A program made the translations under genes and the position numbers. A stretch of 64,000 nt of DNA, taken from positions 24,428,921-24,492,920 of the forward strand of contig OZ005601.1 of NCBI GenBank assembly GCA_963930655.1, read 5' to 3'. The stretch is from Myrica gale (Eukaryota > Streptophyta > Magnoliopsida > Fagales > Myricaceae). Below, piece after piece: positions 43,263-55,700 of this stretch (its first letter is position 1; every line of letters begins with the position of its first letter). The notes below the pieces were generated by a model, which saw only the letters and a program-made list of their open reading frames with translations, was not told where the DNA came from and did no database searches.

Positions 43263-46200
43263 ATCAAACTCAAACTCCAGTACAATATTTTGAAAAAGAA
43301 GCATTCACTAGCCACAAGTGACCTTGATTCCGTAAACTCCAGTGCAATATTTTGAAAAAGAAGCATTCACTAGCCACAAGTGACCTTGATTCCGTAAATG
43401 ATGAGCAAGAAAATTTGAAGCTAGAGAATGAGGAATCAAAACTAAAAGTTTCATCCTTGGAAATTGAGAACAAAGCTTTCAAAGATAAGGTTACTCGTCG
43501 AAACACCATTCTTGAAAAATTCACTCATGGAAGGAAAGCTTTGGAGAACATTCTAAATAGTCAAATATGTGTTTTTGAAAAAAGTGGTTTAGGCTAAAAG
43601 CCTCATCAAAATAAAAAGTATTTCAAAAATTTCTTTGTCAAAGCTAAATCCTCAAATCAATCTCTTCATACTTATAATTTTTGCAACAAGAATGAACATA
43701 TAATATTTGATTGTCCAATTAAGAAACTTGAGTGCAAAACTTTTAGAAATGTATGAGTTTCAAAGGGAACCATAGCTAACCCAAATGGACCCAAAAAGGT
43801 TTGGATACCAAGAGTTTCATATTGAATTTTTTTTGTAGGATTCATGAAGGAATAAATGCAATAGTTGGTACTTGGACAATTGTTGATCAAGACACATGAC
43901 CTATGACTCATCTAGATTCTCAATCCTATCAACCATTAATGGTGAAAATGTAACATTTTGCGATAAATCCAAAGAAATTGGTGGTAACTCACTTCCTCTA
44001 ATAGAAAATGTCCTATTAGTTGATAAATTGAAGCATAACTTGCTTAGTATTAGTCAACATTGTGATAAATGTTATAGAGTTGTCTTTGAATCTTCTCGAT
44101 GCCTTATTGAAGATGCCATAGATGGTAAATTATTATTTATTGGTCATAGGAATTCAAATTTGTATAAAATTGACATTAATCAAAATGTTTGTGTGGATAA
44201 TTTTCTTGTTGTCAATATAAATGATAGTTGTCTATGACATAGAAGATTAGGTCATGCTAGCATGCATCACATTTCGAAAATCTCTAAGCATGATCTTGTG
44301 AATGGACTACCTAACTTGAATTTTGAAAAAGACCAAGTTTGTGAAGCTTGTCAAATGGGAAAACAAGTGAAAACCTTTTCCAAATACAAAAACTTCATTT
44401 CAACTAGTAGACTACTACAATTACTTCATTTGGATTTATTTGGTCCATCAAGAATTCAAAGTTTTGGTTGAAAGTCCTTTGCATATGTAATTATGGATGA
44501 CTACTCTAGGTTCACTTGGATTTTATTTTTAGCTTCAAAAGACGAGCTCATTCACGAGTTCCTTAAATTTTCAAAAAGGGTGCAAAATTCAAAATGATAC
44601 ACCATTGTGGCAATTAGAAGTGGTCATGGTGGTGAATTCATAAATGAGAATTTTGAAATCTTTTTGTAATATGAATGATTATGATCATAATTTTTCAACA
44701 TCTAGAAGACCTCAACAAAATGAGGTAGCTCAGAGAAATAATAGAAATATTCAAGAGATGGTAAGATCTATTTTGAATTAAAATAATTTACCAAAATATT
44801 TTTGGGCCGAGGCTGTCAACACATCTTGCTATGTTTTGAATAAAGTATCTATGATACCTACTTTGAAGAAAACTCCTTATGAGCTTTGGAAAGATAGAAA
44901 ACCCAACATCCACTATTTCAAAGTTTTCGGTTGCAAATGTTTCATTTTAAACACAAAAGACAACCTTGGAAAATTTGTTTCTAAAACAGATGTTGGAATT
45001 TTCTTTTGATACTCTAATTCGAGCAAAACTTATAGAGTTTATATTAAAAAGACTCTTAGTGTTGAAGAATCAATGCATATTACTTTTGATGAATCTAACG
45101 GTCCATTTGAGAAAAATGCAAGAGAAGAAATTGAAGATATTGAGGGGGAGATGGAAGAACTTGAAATAAATAATAACCCTACTCAAAAAGAGGAAGCTCA
45201 ATCTTCAAGTGAAGAAATTATTCAACCATTGCAAGGAGAAGATACTTCAGAAGAACTCTCTAAGGAGTATAGGTATGCAACTAGTCACTGTCAAGAGTTA
45301 ATTATTAGTGATCTCTCTCATGGAACTAGAACTAGAGCCTCTCTTAGAAATATTTGTAATCATCTTGCATTGTATCTTAAATTGAATCTAAGACTTTTCT
45401 TGAAGTCGAAAACGTTGAAAGTTGGATTTTTGGAATGCAAGAAGAGTTAAACCAATTTGAGAGAAATCAAGTTTGAGAATTTGTCCCTAGACCCAAGGAT
45501 CAAACTATTATTGGCACAAAATAAGTACTTAGGACCAAGGTTGATGAGTATTGTATTATTGTTAGAAACAAAGTTAGATTGGTTGCTAAAGGTAATAATC
45601 AAGAAGAAAAAATTGATTATGATGGAACATATACATCCGTAGCTCGTTTAGAATCCATTAGAATGCTTTTGGCCTTTGCTTGCAATAAAAATTTTATGCT
45701 TTATCAAATAGATGTAAAAATTGCTTTCTTGAATGGATTTATCATAGAAGAAGTCTACGTAGAACAACCACAATGTTTTCAAAACGAAGTTTACCCAAAT
45801 TTTGTATTCAAATTAAAAAATACTTTGTGTGGACTAAAACAAGCTCCTAGAGGTTGCCTAGAGCTTTGGTATCCTAGAGACACTCAGATAAACCTAGTAA
45901 ATTATTCTAATGCCGACTTTGCTGGTTGCAAATTCGAAAAAAAAATACTAGTGGTACTTGCCATTTCCTAGGTTCATCTTTAGTTTCTTGGGGTAGCAAG
46001 AAACAAAACTCGATTACATTACCAACAATCGAAGCTGAATACATAGGGGGCGATAGTTGTTGCGCTTAAGTGTTGTGGATGAAATAAACTCTCAAAGATT
46101 TTGGACTATAGTTTAATAGTATACTCATTAAATGTGATAACACTAGTGCTATCAATTTGTCCAAGAACCACATCCAACACTTATGGACTAAACACATTGA

Positions 46201-46330
46201 AGTGAGACATCATTTTCTAAGAGATCATATTCAAAAAGGTGACATCACACTTGATTTCATTAGTACCGAGCATCAACTAGATGATATCTTCACAAAACCT
46301 TTGAGTAATGATAGATTTTCGTGATCTTGG
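43263..46330 (+). mobile_element. Degenerate Ty1/Copia element (gag end, integrase, RT, RNase H), with internal deletion
   Basis: In order: a coiled-coil gag segment (43352-43597), a decayed knuckle (about 43680), KKVWIPRVS (about 43795), GAG-pre-integrase and integrase pieces (44262-44760, CEACQMGKQ, LLHLDLFGP, DDYSRFTWI), RT start (KIDYDGTYTSVARLESIRMLLA, 45579 on) to GLKQAPRG, then directly RNase H (YSNADFAGC; HIEVRHHFLRDH; LDDIFTKPL). The jump after GLKQAPRG at about 45856 shows a deletion removing most of RT, including YVDD. There are many stops and frameshifts. The style (KKVWIPK-like linker, FTKPL end) is that of the SIRE lineage, an inference. Confidence 0.87.
43272..43397. repeat. 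62-bp tandem duplication at the Gypsy/Copia junction
   Basis: AAACTCCAGT(A/G)CAATATTTTG starts at 43272 and again at 43334, and the units are otherwise identical. Confidence 0.92.
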
Positions 46331-46758
46331 AAGAGATATTGGGTTTTAGATGCAAAATCTCTTTGATATGCTATCTATTGATTTCCATGAATTTATATTG
46401 TTTTGATATGTTAAACATGTTTATAATGTCCTTAAGTTATGTTATATGTTTGTCATTCATCAAATGCATCATTCTATTTCATTTTTGGCCTTAAAATCTC
46501 ATATGTCAAGACCGTTCTCTGTAACGGTCTACCATGTGCAACCGCTACATGAAGCAGTCGTCCGGCTTGTAAAACATAATCTACCAAGCAGTTGACGGTT
46601 ATGAACCATTACATGAATCGAGGCTATATATACAGCAGTCTACATTTGGTCGACCACACTCCTTCCTCCCATGAACCGGTCTATCTCTCTCGACTCAAAC
46701 TCTCTCAAATCATTCCCAAAACATTAAGTGCCTGTATAAGAAACAAGATTGGGAAACT
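46331..46758. other. Spacer after the Copia remnant
   Basis: AT-rich, with GACCGTTCTCTGTAACGGTC (about 46509) forming an inverted repeat and related CCGTTAC/CAACCGCTAC words. Probably the 3' untranslated part of the Copia element. No LTR pair was identified. Confidence 0.4.
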
Positions 46759-47275
46759 TTGCTGGATATGGGTAATAAAGTCTTTCTTAAGTATATTAGG
46801 ATTTTCTTCTGTAATATGACTGCTGGATGGGAAGATAGAGGTTTATTCACTGTGAGAAGTATGGTTGGGGGAAGGGAGATTGTATTGAATGAAATTATAC
46901 TTGGAGATATCTTATGCATTCCACATGTTGGGCCTCGGGCTTATGAGATTAAGACTTGGCCTGTGTGCAAGGGATTTGACTATGGAGAATCCTTAATTTA
47001 CCTCCTATGGGATAATATTATGGCCATTGATACACCTAGGAAAATTCATGCCCACCAATGGAAAATTCGTTTGAGGTTGCTTCATTTAATTTGATCTCAT
47101 AATCTGATTCCTCGGGTTGGACATCGAGAGGAGATTACTTTTACGGATGTATTCGTGATTGAACGTCTATTGTAAGAGAAAAAGTTCAATCTCCCTTTCA
47201 TTATGCTCGAACATATAGAAGCAGTTTGTGAGTAGAAAAAGAATCTACCTTATGGTTTGCTGTTATATGAAGATC
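46759..47275 (+). pseudogene. Broken 'putative plant transposon protein' domain (PF20167-like)
   Basis: The open part to 47094 contains GGREIVLNEIILGDILCIPH, GPRAYEIKTWPV and KIRLRLLHLI; after a stop it continues HNLIPRVGHREEITFTDVFVIERLL, FNLPFIMLEHIEAVC and LPYGLLLYEDL. This is the domain found in many plant genomes in association with LTR elements and annotated as a putative plant transposon protein. At least three in-frame stops are present. Assigned from remembered family sequence. Confidence 0.65.
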
Positions 47276-47279
47276 TTTA

Positions 47280-47602
47280 GGCACTTTGGAGTTGCAAGTT
47301 TTAATGTTACTGATTTGAGCCCTTTTGGTGTCGGTGATGATTTGAGGGCAAATCCTTTTCAAGAGGAGGGGAATGATGGAAATCAAGGAACCGCTTCGAA
47401 GAATTTTGTTCAAGTTCCAATTGGGATGATTACGAGGGCAATGAGACCGAGCCAAGAAGTTTAAAGATGTACAAAATGATTTAATTCAAGAGGCATGGGC
47501 TCAAGCAAATGCGTGGAGGCCTATTGAGCATGATACACGTGATCAACAAAAGATTGCCAACATGATTCAAGTTCTAGAAGGTTCCGGTCAAGACTTAGTT
47601 TA
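47280..47602 (+). mobile_element. Ty3/Gypsy pol C-terminal remnant
   Basis: Encodes DLSPFGVGDDLRANPFQEEGN, VPIGMITRAMRPS and, after a frameshift, KKFKDVQNDLIQEAWAQAN, ending in TAA at 47600. This is the tail after integrase in many plant Gypsy polyproteins. It may be the far end of the same Gypsy element whose protease is at 42.4 kb. Confidence 0.75.
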
Positions 47603-48422
47603 AATCTCGGTGTAGGCGGACATTTGAATTGAAAATAAAACTCCGGATTTTAAGGAGTATTTGAATGTTGACTTATCCTAATGTTTAGAAATATTTTATT
47701 TGAATTTGAATTCAAATCAAATGCTAGTTTATCCATTTTCCTTACCCGGATTTTTAGGAATGTTTGAATTTACATTTGAATCACTTTTCAAATATTGTCA
47801 AAATTTTTTGGAATATTTGATTTAAATTTGAAATTCAAATCAAATGCTAGTTTATCCCTTTTCCTTAGCCGAATTTTTAAGAATGTTTAAATTTGCATTT
47901 GAATCACTTTTCAAATATTGGTTTATCCATTTTCCTTAGCCGGATTTTTAGGAGCATTTAATTTCTTTCAAATTTGAACTAGTTTCCTATTTTAATTAGA
48001 TTCATATTCTTGGAGGGATGTTCCTAGTTTCCTATTTTAATTAGATTCCTATTCTTGGAGGGAGGTTCCTAGTTTCCTATTTTAATTAGATTCTTATTCT
48101 TGGAAGGATGTTCCAAGTATATTTATAAAGCCTTTGGGCAAGTAGAAAATGACAACTTTGAGATTAATATTATTTTAGAGGTCTTGTGATTCTCTTTGGT
48201 TCTTTGAAGATCTATTCGAACTTATCGGGATTTCTCGTGATGTTCAACCCGACTTATTAAACGGAATTCCACCACCGTTTGTGGCGTCTTCCTTATACCG
48301 AGGTTATTGTTTCTAATAAACAACGGGTCAAGGTTTCCATTTGGATCTGTCCTAGAATGATCTTGGGTTCCCTTTCGTTGTTGGGTCTCGTTATTCTTGG
48401 CGAGGTTCACATCATATATGAC
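47603..48422 (+). repeat. Probable Gypsy 3' LTR with two sets of tandem repeats
   Basis: Follows the Gypsy pol tail and ends where copy C begins. A unit containing TTCAAATCAAATGCTAGTTT recurs with a period near 123 bp (47711, 47834). A 45-bp unit starting CTAGTTTCCTATTTTAATTA is present three times (47979, 48024, 48069). TATTTATAAAGCC near 48118 is a TATA candidate. No partner LTR lies upstream, so the element is truncated. Confidence 0.65.
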
Positions 48423-49577
48423 TTAGCTAATAAATTATTGCTTGCTTGTTCCATTCGGTTCAATATTTAAAAGAAAATAAATCACGGTTGAAGAAGTTCC
48501 AGCTGTCTGAATCAATTATCAATTATCATCAGCAGTTTGAGAAATGTGTTTCTACTCCTCATAATCTAACAAAAAATACTGAGTTAAATACACTTTTCAC
48601 TCTAGATTATTAAAAGTTCTTACATTTTGTCTCAAATTATTAATTTCATTACATCTCATCCCACAACATCTAATCATTTAAACTTTACAACTCCAAAAGT
48701 TAATTTTGACAAAAAATTACTATTTTGGCTCAGTAAAATGACGATTTTACTTTCATAATTCTTTCTTTTTATAAAGATATTTTTTGTATGGAGTAAATTC
48801 ATCGTTTTATAAAATCAAAATAACAATTTCTGCCAAATTAACGATTCGGGTGCAAAATATAAATTGTTGATAATTGATAATTAAGAAGAGAAATGTAATG
48901 AAATTGATACTCAAGTATAAAGTGTCCGAAACTCCAGATTAGGGAAGTGTATTTTTTCTAATAATAATAGATCATCTGCACATGGACTTGTCGGGACTAA
49001 AGTGGGATTACTAATGAGCGTGGCTGGGCCCAATTTCGTTGTTTCTTTGGGGCAAAGGCCCAAAATATTCAACGTAAAATATATATGCGGGGGAGAATTT
49101 TCTCTAACAAATAAGAGAACATCAATGCCTTATTGCCTTTTTTTCAAACAAGGTAAGCGGGACCGTTGATGGTAATAAGCCAGCTCTTAAAAGACGTTCG
49201 AATTGTTGTAATAAAGCTCAGTTATTGGGTTAAGTCGTTGAGCTTGATAAAAGCTGACTCTTTTGTATAAATAGTGAAGCACAGAGAAAGTATGTATTTG
49301 CATGCAAAACGTCGTGAATACAAATTGAATTTCCTCGGAAATTTGCTCTCTCGATTGAATTTTCTATTTATGTTGTTTTTCTTTATAAACAATCAGAAAA
49401 GTATACAATATAAATCTACATGTTACACTAAAGGCTTTTGTTGGAAAACTTCAATTCAAGCATTTGGACTCCTTAACTTTCCATGGGTATCCCAAAATTC
49501 TGCACAAAAAGCTACTCGATTTTTCTGGTCGCAAGGGATTCTGTGTTTTGATTTTCGGGTCTAAAAATTAGATGTAT

Positions 49578-50145
49578 GACTAATTTCGTCTTTAGGTTTT
49601 GCTCATTTTCATAAATTTCTTCCACAAGTTTTCACTTTAGTCACTTATAGTTCCGGAGTTTTATGAGTTTGTCAACTAACTGTCCTATAAATCACGACTA
49701 ATCAGAAGCGGATGCGCGTTCATTTTTCCCAGCCTATATCTCCACATCAACTCAAGGCACCCACTCAGGAACGTAATGCCATTGTGTCAAAAACGACAGC
49801 CCTGATTTGCCTAAAATGAAAAAAAAAACGACAAAGTGAGTAAATGTTGAAGGTTAAAAAAAAGTTCACTAAGAGTTAGAAAACGTATTTGATATTCTTT
49901 TTAAATTGCCTGGCACCTACAAATGACCTGGAGATACAAGCTGAAAAAATGAACGCGTGTCCATTTTTGGTTAGTCGTGGCGTGTAAGGCTTTTAGTTGA
50001 GTAGACAATTCGATAATAAAAGGGGACGAAATGACTATTTTGAAAAACTCATAAAACTAAAAAATTATGAGTAACTGACGTGAAAACATGAAGACTAATT
50101 TTAAAAAAGAGCAAAACTAAGAGTCAAAAATAGTCCTTACCCCCT
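49578..50145. mobile_element. Long-TIR non-autonomous element in copy C
   Basis: Same element as at 35868-36385. The left arm GTTTTGCTCATTTTCATAAA pairs with the right AAAAAAGAGCAAAACTAAG, and the interior ATGCGCGTTCATTTTTCC pairs with AAAAATGAACGCGTG. Confidence 0.65.
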
Positions 50146-50529
50146 TTAAAAATCATGAGAAACCAAAAGGTATGCTGAATTTCGTTGTTTTTTTTTTTTT
50201 GCTTTTTTGAAAAACAGATTGCCGAAAAGCCCCTGTTTATAAGGCTAACCATGGGCCGGGCTTTCTAAAAGGTAAAATGAAATGATGAATTTATTCCATG
50301 CAAAAAAATATTGTAAGATCTAGAACATGTGAATATGGATTCAATTTAATTAATAATCATACATGTGCAGAAGCAAACCATGTTAATTTGTAGCGAAATC
50401 CCGGATTTTATGAACCATGTGTTCTGTACAGCAGGAACAAGGTTCGCGCTTGTTCTTCCTCACCTTATTCCTACAAATACTCCTATATATTAATAGTTGA
50501 CACTCACAAGCCCCAATAGTAGTATTCTC

Positions 50530-50750
50530 TGAGGGCATGTTGGATTCCTAGTTTTTTTTTAGGATTTTCATCCTATTTTTTTTACAATCCAAATATCACA
50601 AAACATACGTATTTCAATACAACACTTTATTACCTTTTTTACAAACAATAATCACTTTTAACAATTTCTATACGCATTCCAATACAACTTTAACATCACC
50701 TAAAAATCTTCAAAACATTCAACAACCTACAATTTATCTGAAAACGAAAG
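50530..50750. mobile_element. Insertion of about 215 bp in copy C, absent from copy A
   Basis: Copy A reads AGTATTCTATAAGTAAATAAG without it. Here GAGGGCATGTTGGATTCC starts extra AT-rich DNA ending near CTGAAAACG. The GGCATGTTGGA start is MITE-like. TIRs were not clear. Confidence 0.5.
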
Positions 50751-51061
50751 TAAATAAGAAAAGAATTTTCAAGTATGCGGAGAGTGTTGAGTAAAACTCA
50801 AATAAATTCATTTTATTAAAGGAATACAATACTAATACTTTTACCAAGAACACAATACTTTTATAAGGAGCACACAAGACAAACTACACAACTAGCTAGA
50901 AAGACGTTCACCTCACGTACATTCTCCAGGAAAATCATTCTCTCTTTCTGACTACTCTCTTAGCTAGGTTACTTCTTTTCAATCATCAACACAAGCCCAG
51001 ATGCTCACTTTTCCAATTTAACAAAATGACTAACTTACTCACCTATTTATAAGGGCTCTAA

Positions 51062-51242
51062 GGGTGTGTTTGAGTGTTAAAATTTTAGGGTATTGCATAT
51101 AGTGAAAAAGTGAAAAGAGATAATTTTTTTATATTTATTATAGTGAAAAGTAATGATTTGATGATGAAAGAGAGATTATATTATAATTTTTTATTGTGTT
51201 AAAATTTTAAGAATGATAAAATTTTGGGTTGCAAACGCAACC
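51062..51242. mobile_element. Tourist-like MITE (PIF/Harbinger type) with TAA target duplication
   Basis: GGGTGTGTTTGAGTGTTAAA at the left and inverted GGTTGCGTTTGCAACCCAAA at the right form TIRs. TAA flanks both sides (51059-51061 and 51243-51245). The body is 181 bp and non-coding. Confidence 0.78.
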
Positions 51243-51940
51243 TAAGTCGGTTTCTTTGAGTCGGCGGAAAAGCTTCTCCGGCTAGGGAGAAACTTCAACT
51301 CTCTTCTAGACTATTCTATACCCGACCCGCAATTTTTAATTCTATAAAATTCTGTACTGCATATTTTAACAGAGAGTAGATGAGGGGATGTAGCTAACTT
51401 TCATATAATAAATCAATCCTCCCATTTAAGACTTAACCCAATGAATCAGATCAAATAATCACAGACAACTCATACCATATCATATACATAAATTATTCCA
51501 GTATAGATGTTTGGAAGATCAAACTCCAGCGAATCATATATACATGATCAAAAACATTATTAGGTCACTAGTCAATGGAAGCCCACATTATTAATTGTAT
51601 TTGATGAGGGTGAAATTTTCAGTCCACCTAGCAGACCTAACCCAGATGAGACTAAACACACTTAAATGGGGTCCAACGCTGAAAAACTTCAAAGAGGATT
51701 TTTGGGTAAATTTTCAAAGATCTTCTCTTCTGCAAGGTCATGTCTCATTGGCCAAAAAGAGCGTCAGTATGCAGGGAGACCTGTCTCCATCGACGTCCAA
51801 TCAGCTCATACAGTAGTGGAAAAGAAGAGCCATACTTCTATAAGATGGCTTCTTGGTACGCATGACCCCAAGGGGAACATTAGCTACTCATGAAAGGATT
51901 TTTTTTCTCCTTTTTTATAATCTCACACCAGGTTGATTTG

Positions 51941-52717
51941 AGTCTGGAATGATTTACAAAGATTTTTTGTTCGAGGTATGGCTTGTTGAAAAGCTCTATG
52001 AGTCGAGTTTCCAACGCATAAAACGGAGTACAATTTGGAGTTTTGTAGACGAAGTTATAGTTAAATTACTTCAAGGAGGTCAGGTTGGCAGCTCAGTAAG
52101 AGGAGTTGTGTCTTTTGGACGAGTTTGCTATTTTTAGATTGTTCTTTTTAATTTTCAAAGTGTCTTTTCATTTACCTAAGAGTCTTTTATGTTTTTTAAG
52201 TCTCAATTAATATTCTGGAAGATGTATTTCTCATTTACTCATGCTTGGAGGATTGTTCCAAGCTTTGCTATTTATACCCCTCTCTTGTAATGGTAAGCTA
52301 CAGATTTTGAGTGTTTATACAACTTGAGCCTTAAGCTACTTTGAAGAAGGATTTCTTCTACAAACTTTTATCCTTCGGTGGATTCCGATAGGTAGCGAGT
52401 TCTTGCTCTGTATCCCGTGTTGGATTACATTGGGTGGAGATTTTGTATCCCTTTGTGTTCTACTTGGGTGGTGAGCTTATCTATCCGAGTGTGTGAGTTA
52501 TCGTTTGTTTCTGAGTATTTTCCTGAAGTCCCGCAAACATCTCGAGATACCCATACATTAATTTGACTTCTCATTACTATTCCGAGGTGTCTCTCTATCC
52601 CGGGTTATCACTTCCGAGGTCCCCAATATTATTTCAAAGGTGTCTATTTACTTCATTCCAACCATTCTGAGGTGCTCACGAGGTGTCCCGCGCTTTCCCC
52701 TGTTAACCCCGGTATCA
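51941..52717 (+). repeat. 5' LTR of Gypsy element
   Basis: 777 bp. TATTTATACCCCTCTCTTG near 52269 is a likely TATA/start region. It clearly differs from the 3' LTR by substitutions and an indel, so the insertion is old. Confidence 0.88.
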
Positions 52718-52733
52718 AGTGGTATAAGAGCTT

Positions 52734-55700
52734 TTGGTTGTCATGGCGGGTCGTCTTCATTGTGGGCCAAACGTTGACTCTCCTCCAGCTCTTGAAAGAG
52801 ATCTCCATGAAGTTGAAATTGCAGATCTAAGGAGAATGAGAATGAGAATCCTTTTTATCGTGATCGAAGTGAAGCATGATCGGAGGAACATGTTCACCAC
52901 CGTCGTCGTCATAATCAAAGAAACCATGAAGTTCAACGAGATCAACTTGATGGGAGTGTTGATATCCCTGAGTTCGAACGAAGGATGCAGCCGAACAAGT
53001 TTCTTTATTGGTTACATTCGGTGGAACGAATCTTTGATTATAAGGAGGTACCGGAAGAAAGAAAGGTGAAGCTTGTTGCATTGAAGTTGAAGAAATATGT
53101 TTCTCTATAGTGGGAGAATTTAAAGAAGTAGCGTGCTCCAGAAGGAAAAAGTTGAATTTCTACATGAGAAAAGATGAGAAAAGTTCTTAAGTAAAAATTT
53201 TTGCCAGATAATTACCGACAAGATATTTTCGTTAAGTTCCACAATTTTAAGCAAAAGGATTTTTCGGTGGAAGAATATATTGCGGAGCTCTACCATCTCA
53301 TGATGAAGTGTGATGTGGCGGAGCCTAGAAAAGCAAACTATCGTTCGCTATCTTGGTGGACTACGATTGGAGATTGACAATATTGTCCAATTACAACCGT
53401 ATTGAACTTACAACGATGTTGTGAAGCTAGCAATGACGGTGAAAAAGCAACAAAAGGAGGCTCATGGAAGTAGGCCGTGATTTGGAGCAAATGATGGTCA
53501 TTAACCGAGGGAGCACTTTAGTACCTAAAGTTTCAGCAAATAAAGCAAATCCTCAACTCCCGAAGAATGAAGGAGGACCGAGTTCAATTCGCCAAAATCC
53601 CAATTCTAGTAAGTGTTTTAAATGCCAAAAATTTGGTCATATTGCTTCTAATTGTCCAAACCACAAAGTGGTGACTCTTATTGAAGAAGAATGGATGGAA
53701 GAAGGCGATGAAGAGGAACTAACGAAGAACGATGTCAGAGACAAGGAAGATGAAGATGTCACTTATTCAGACATTGGAGAATCACTTAAGAAGCTTGAGT
53801 TTAGTCCATGAAGATTGTGATGAATGGCTGCGGACAAACATCTTTCAAACAAGATGCTTCATGGAAAATGTTTGTGATATTATCATTGATGGTGGAAGTT
53901 GTGAGAACGTGGTGGCTGAAGACAGGGTGAAGAAGCTGAAACTTAAGACACAACCTCATCTTCAACATTACAAGCGTACGTGGTTTCAAAAAGGAAACGA
54001 GGTGAAGGTAAATAAACGCACTCTTGTTCAATTTTCTATTGGCAAGAATTACAAAGATGAAGTATTATTTGATGTTGTGCCTATGGATGTTTGTCATTTA
54101 CTTATTGGTAGACCATGACAATATGATAGAAAAACTATTAATGACAGTTTCAAGAATACTTATGATTTTTTCAAAGATGGAGTAAGGATCATTTTGGGTC
54201 CTTTGCGTTTGGAGAGATCTCCCAAACCTTATAAAGGAGAGGGAAATAATTTACTCTCTACATGTGATGTTGAGAAGGAATTGGTATGTTCTAACGAAGT
54301 TTGTGCTCTTGTGGTAATGGAAGAAAATGAAGAAGTGAATGAACCACCTCTTATTATGCAATCTCTTCTTGAGGAATTCCTTGATGTCATCCTCGAAGAA
54401 ATTCCATATGGTCTTCCTCCTATGAGAGACATTCAACATTGCATTGATTTTGTATCGGGTTCCATCATTCCAAACAAAGTAGCCTATAGGATGAGTCCTA
54501 AGGAGAATGAAGAATTGCAACGACAAGTTGAGGAGTTTTTGGCTAAAGGCTTGGTGAAAGAAAACATTAGTCCTTGTGATGTCCCAAAACTTCTTGTACC
54601 AAAGAAGGAAGGAACATGGCGGATTTGTCTTGATAGTAGAGCGGTGAAAAAGATTAACATCAAATATCACTTTCATATCCACGCCTTGATGATCTTCTTG
54701 ACCAACTTCATGGTGCTTCTATCTTTTCGAAGATAGATCTTCGAAGTGGTTATCATCAAAATCGAATGAGGCAAGGAGATGAATGGAAGACCGCTTTCAA
54801 CACTCGAGATGGTCTTTACGAGTGGGTGGTTAAGCCTTTTGGGCTTTCTAATGCTCCTAGCACCTTCATGCGCCTTATGAATCATGTCTTTAAATCTTTT
54901 ATTGGGCATTTTATTTTTGTCTACTTTGATAACATCTTGGTGTACAACAAGCATAAGGAGCAACACTTGGAGGATATTTGGCAAGTGGTCACAACTCTAC
55001 AGGAGCAAAAGTTGTTTGCCAATTTGAAGAATTATCATTTCTTTACGGAGAGTCTTATCTTGTTAGGCTATGTGGTGTCTAGCCAAGGGATAAAGGTGGA
55101 TCCTAGCAAGATTGAAGCAATCACGAGTTGGCCTATACCAAGGTCGATGCATGATATTCGAAGCTTTCATGGTCTTGCATCATTTTATCGAAGATTCATC
55201 AAATGATTCAGCTCTATCATTGCACCCATCACCAAGTGCTTGCAGGGAGGTATTTTCAAATGGACTAGTGAAGCCGAGAAGAGTTTTGAAGTTATCAAGA
55301 GGGAGATCACGGAAGCCCAAATCATTTCCTTAACAAATTTTGACATTTTGTTCAAAGTTGATTTTGACGCTTCTAACGTTGGCATTGGTGCAGTACTTAG
55401 CCAAGAAGGAAAGCCTATTGCCTCCTTTAGTGAAAAGTTAAGTGAGTCTCGCAAAAAATATTCGACTTATGACAAGGAATTCTATGCTATTGTTCGAGCC
55501 TTACATCGTTGGAATCATTATCTCCTTCCAAAGGAGTTCATCTTATTCTTGGATCATGAAGCCTTGAAGTATTTTAATAGCCAACAAAAACTCAATTCCC
55601 GACATGCCAAATGGAGTGACTTTTTATAATCATTTTCCTTTGTTCTCAAGCATAAAGCGGGTGTTCAAAATCAAGTGGCTGATGCTTTGAGTCTTCGACA

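Larger units (their letters stand above)
48423..51940. repeat. Segmental repeat, copy C (left part)
   Basis: Aligns with copy A from its left edge to TTGATTTGAG, where the Gypsy element at 51941 intervenes. The TGTATAAATAGTGAAGCAC block is at 49264. Relative to A it has two extra insertions (50535-50750 and the MITE at 51062-51242) and a replaced piece at about 50235-50310. Confidence 0.9.

Noticed and set aside
42411..48422. One complete nested pair (Copia inside a single Gypsy)
   Set aside because: No Copia LTRs at the junctions and most of Gypsy RT to integrase is missing, so a simple nested insertion is not supported; a chimera or rearrangement is equally likely.
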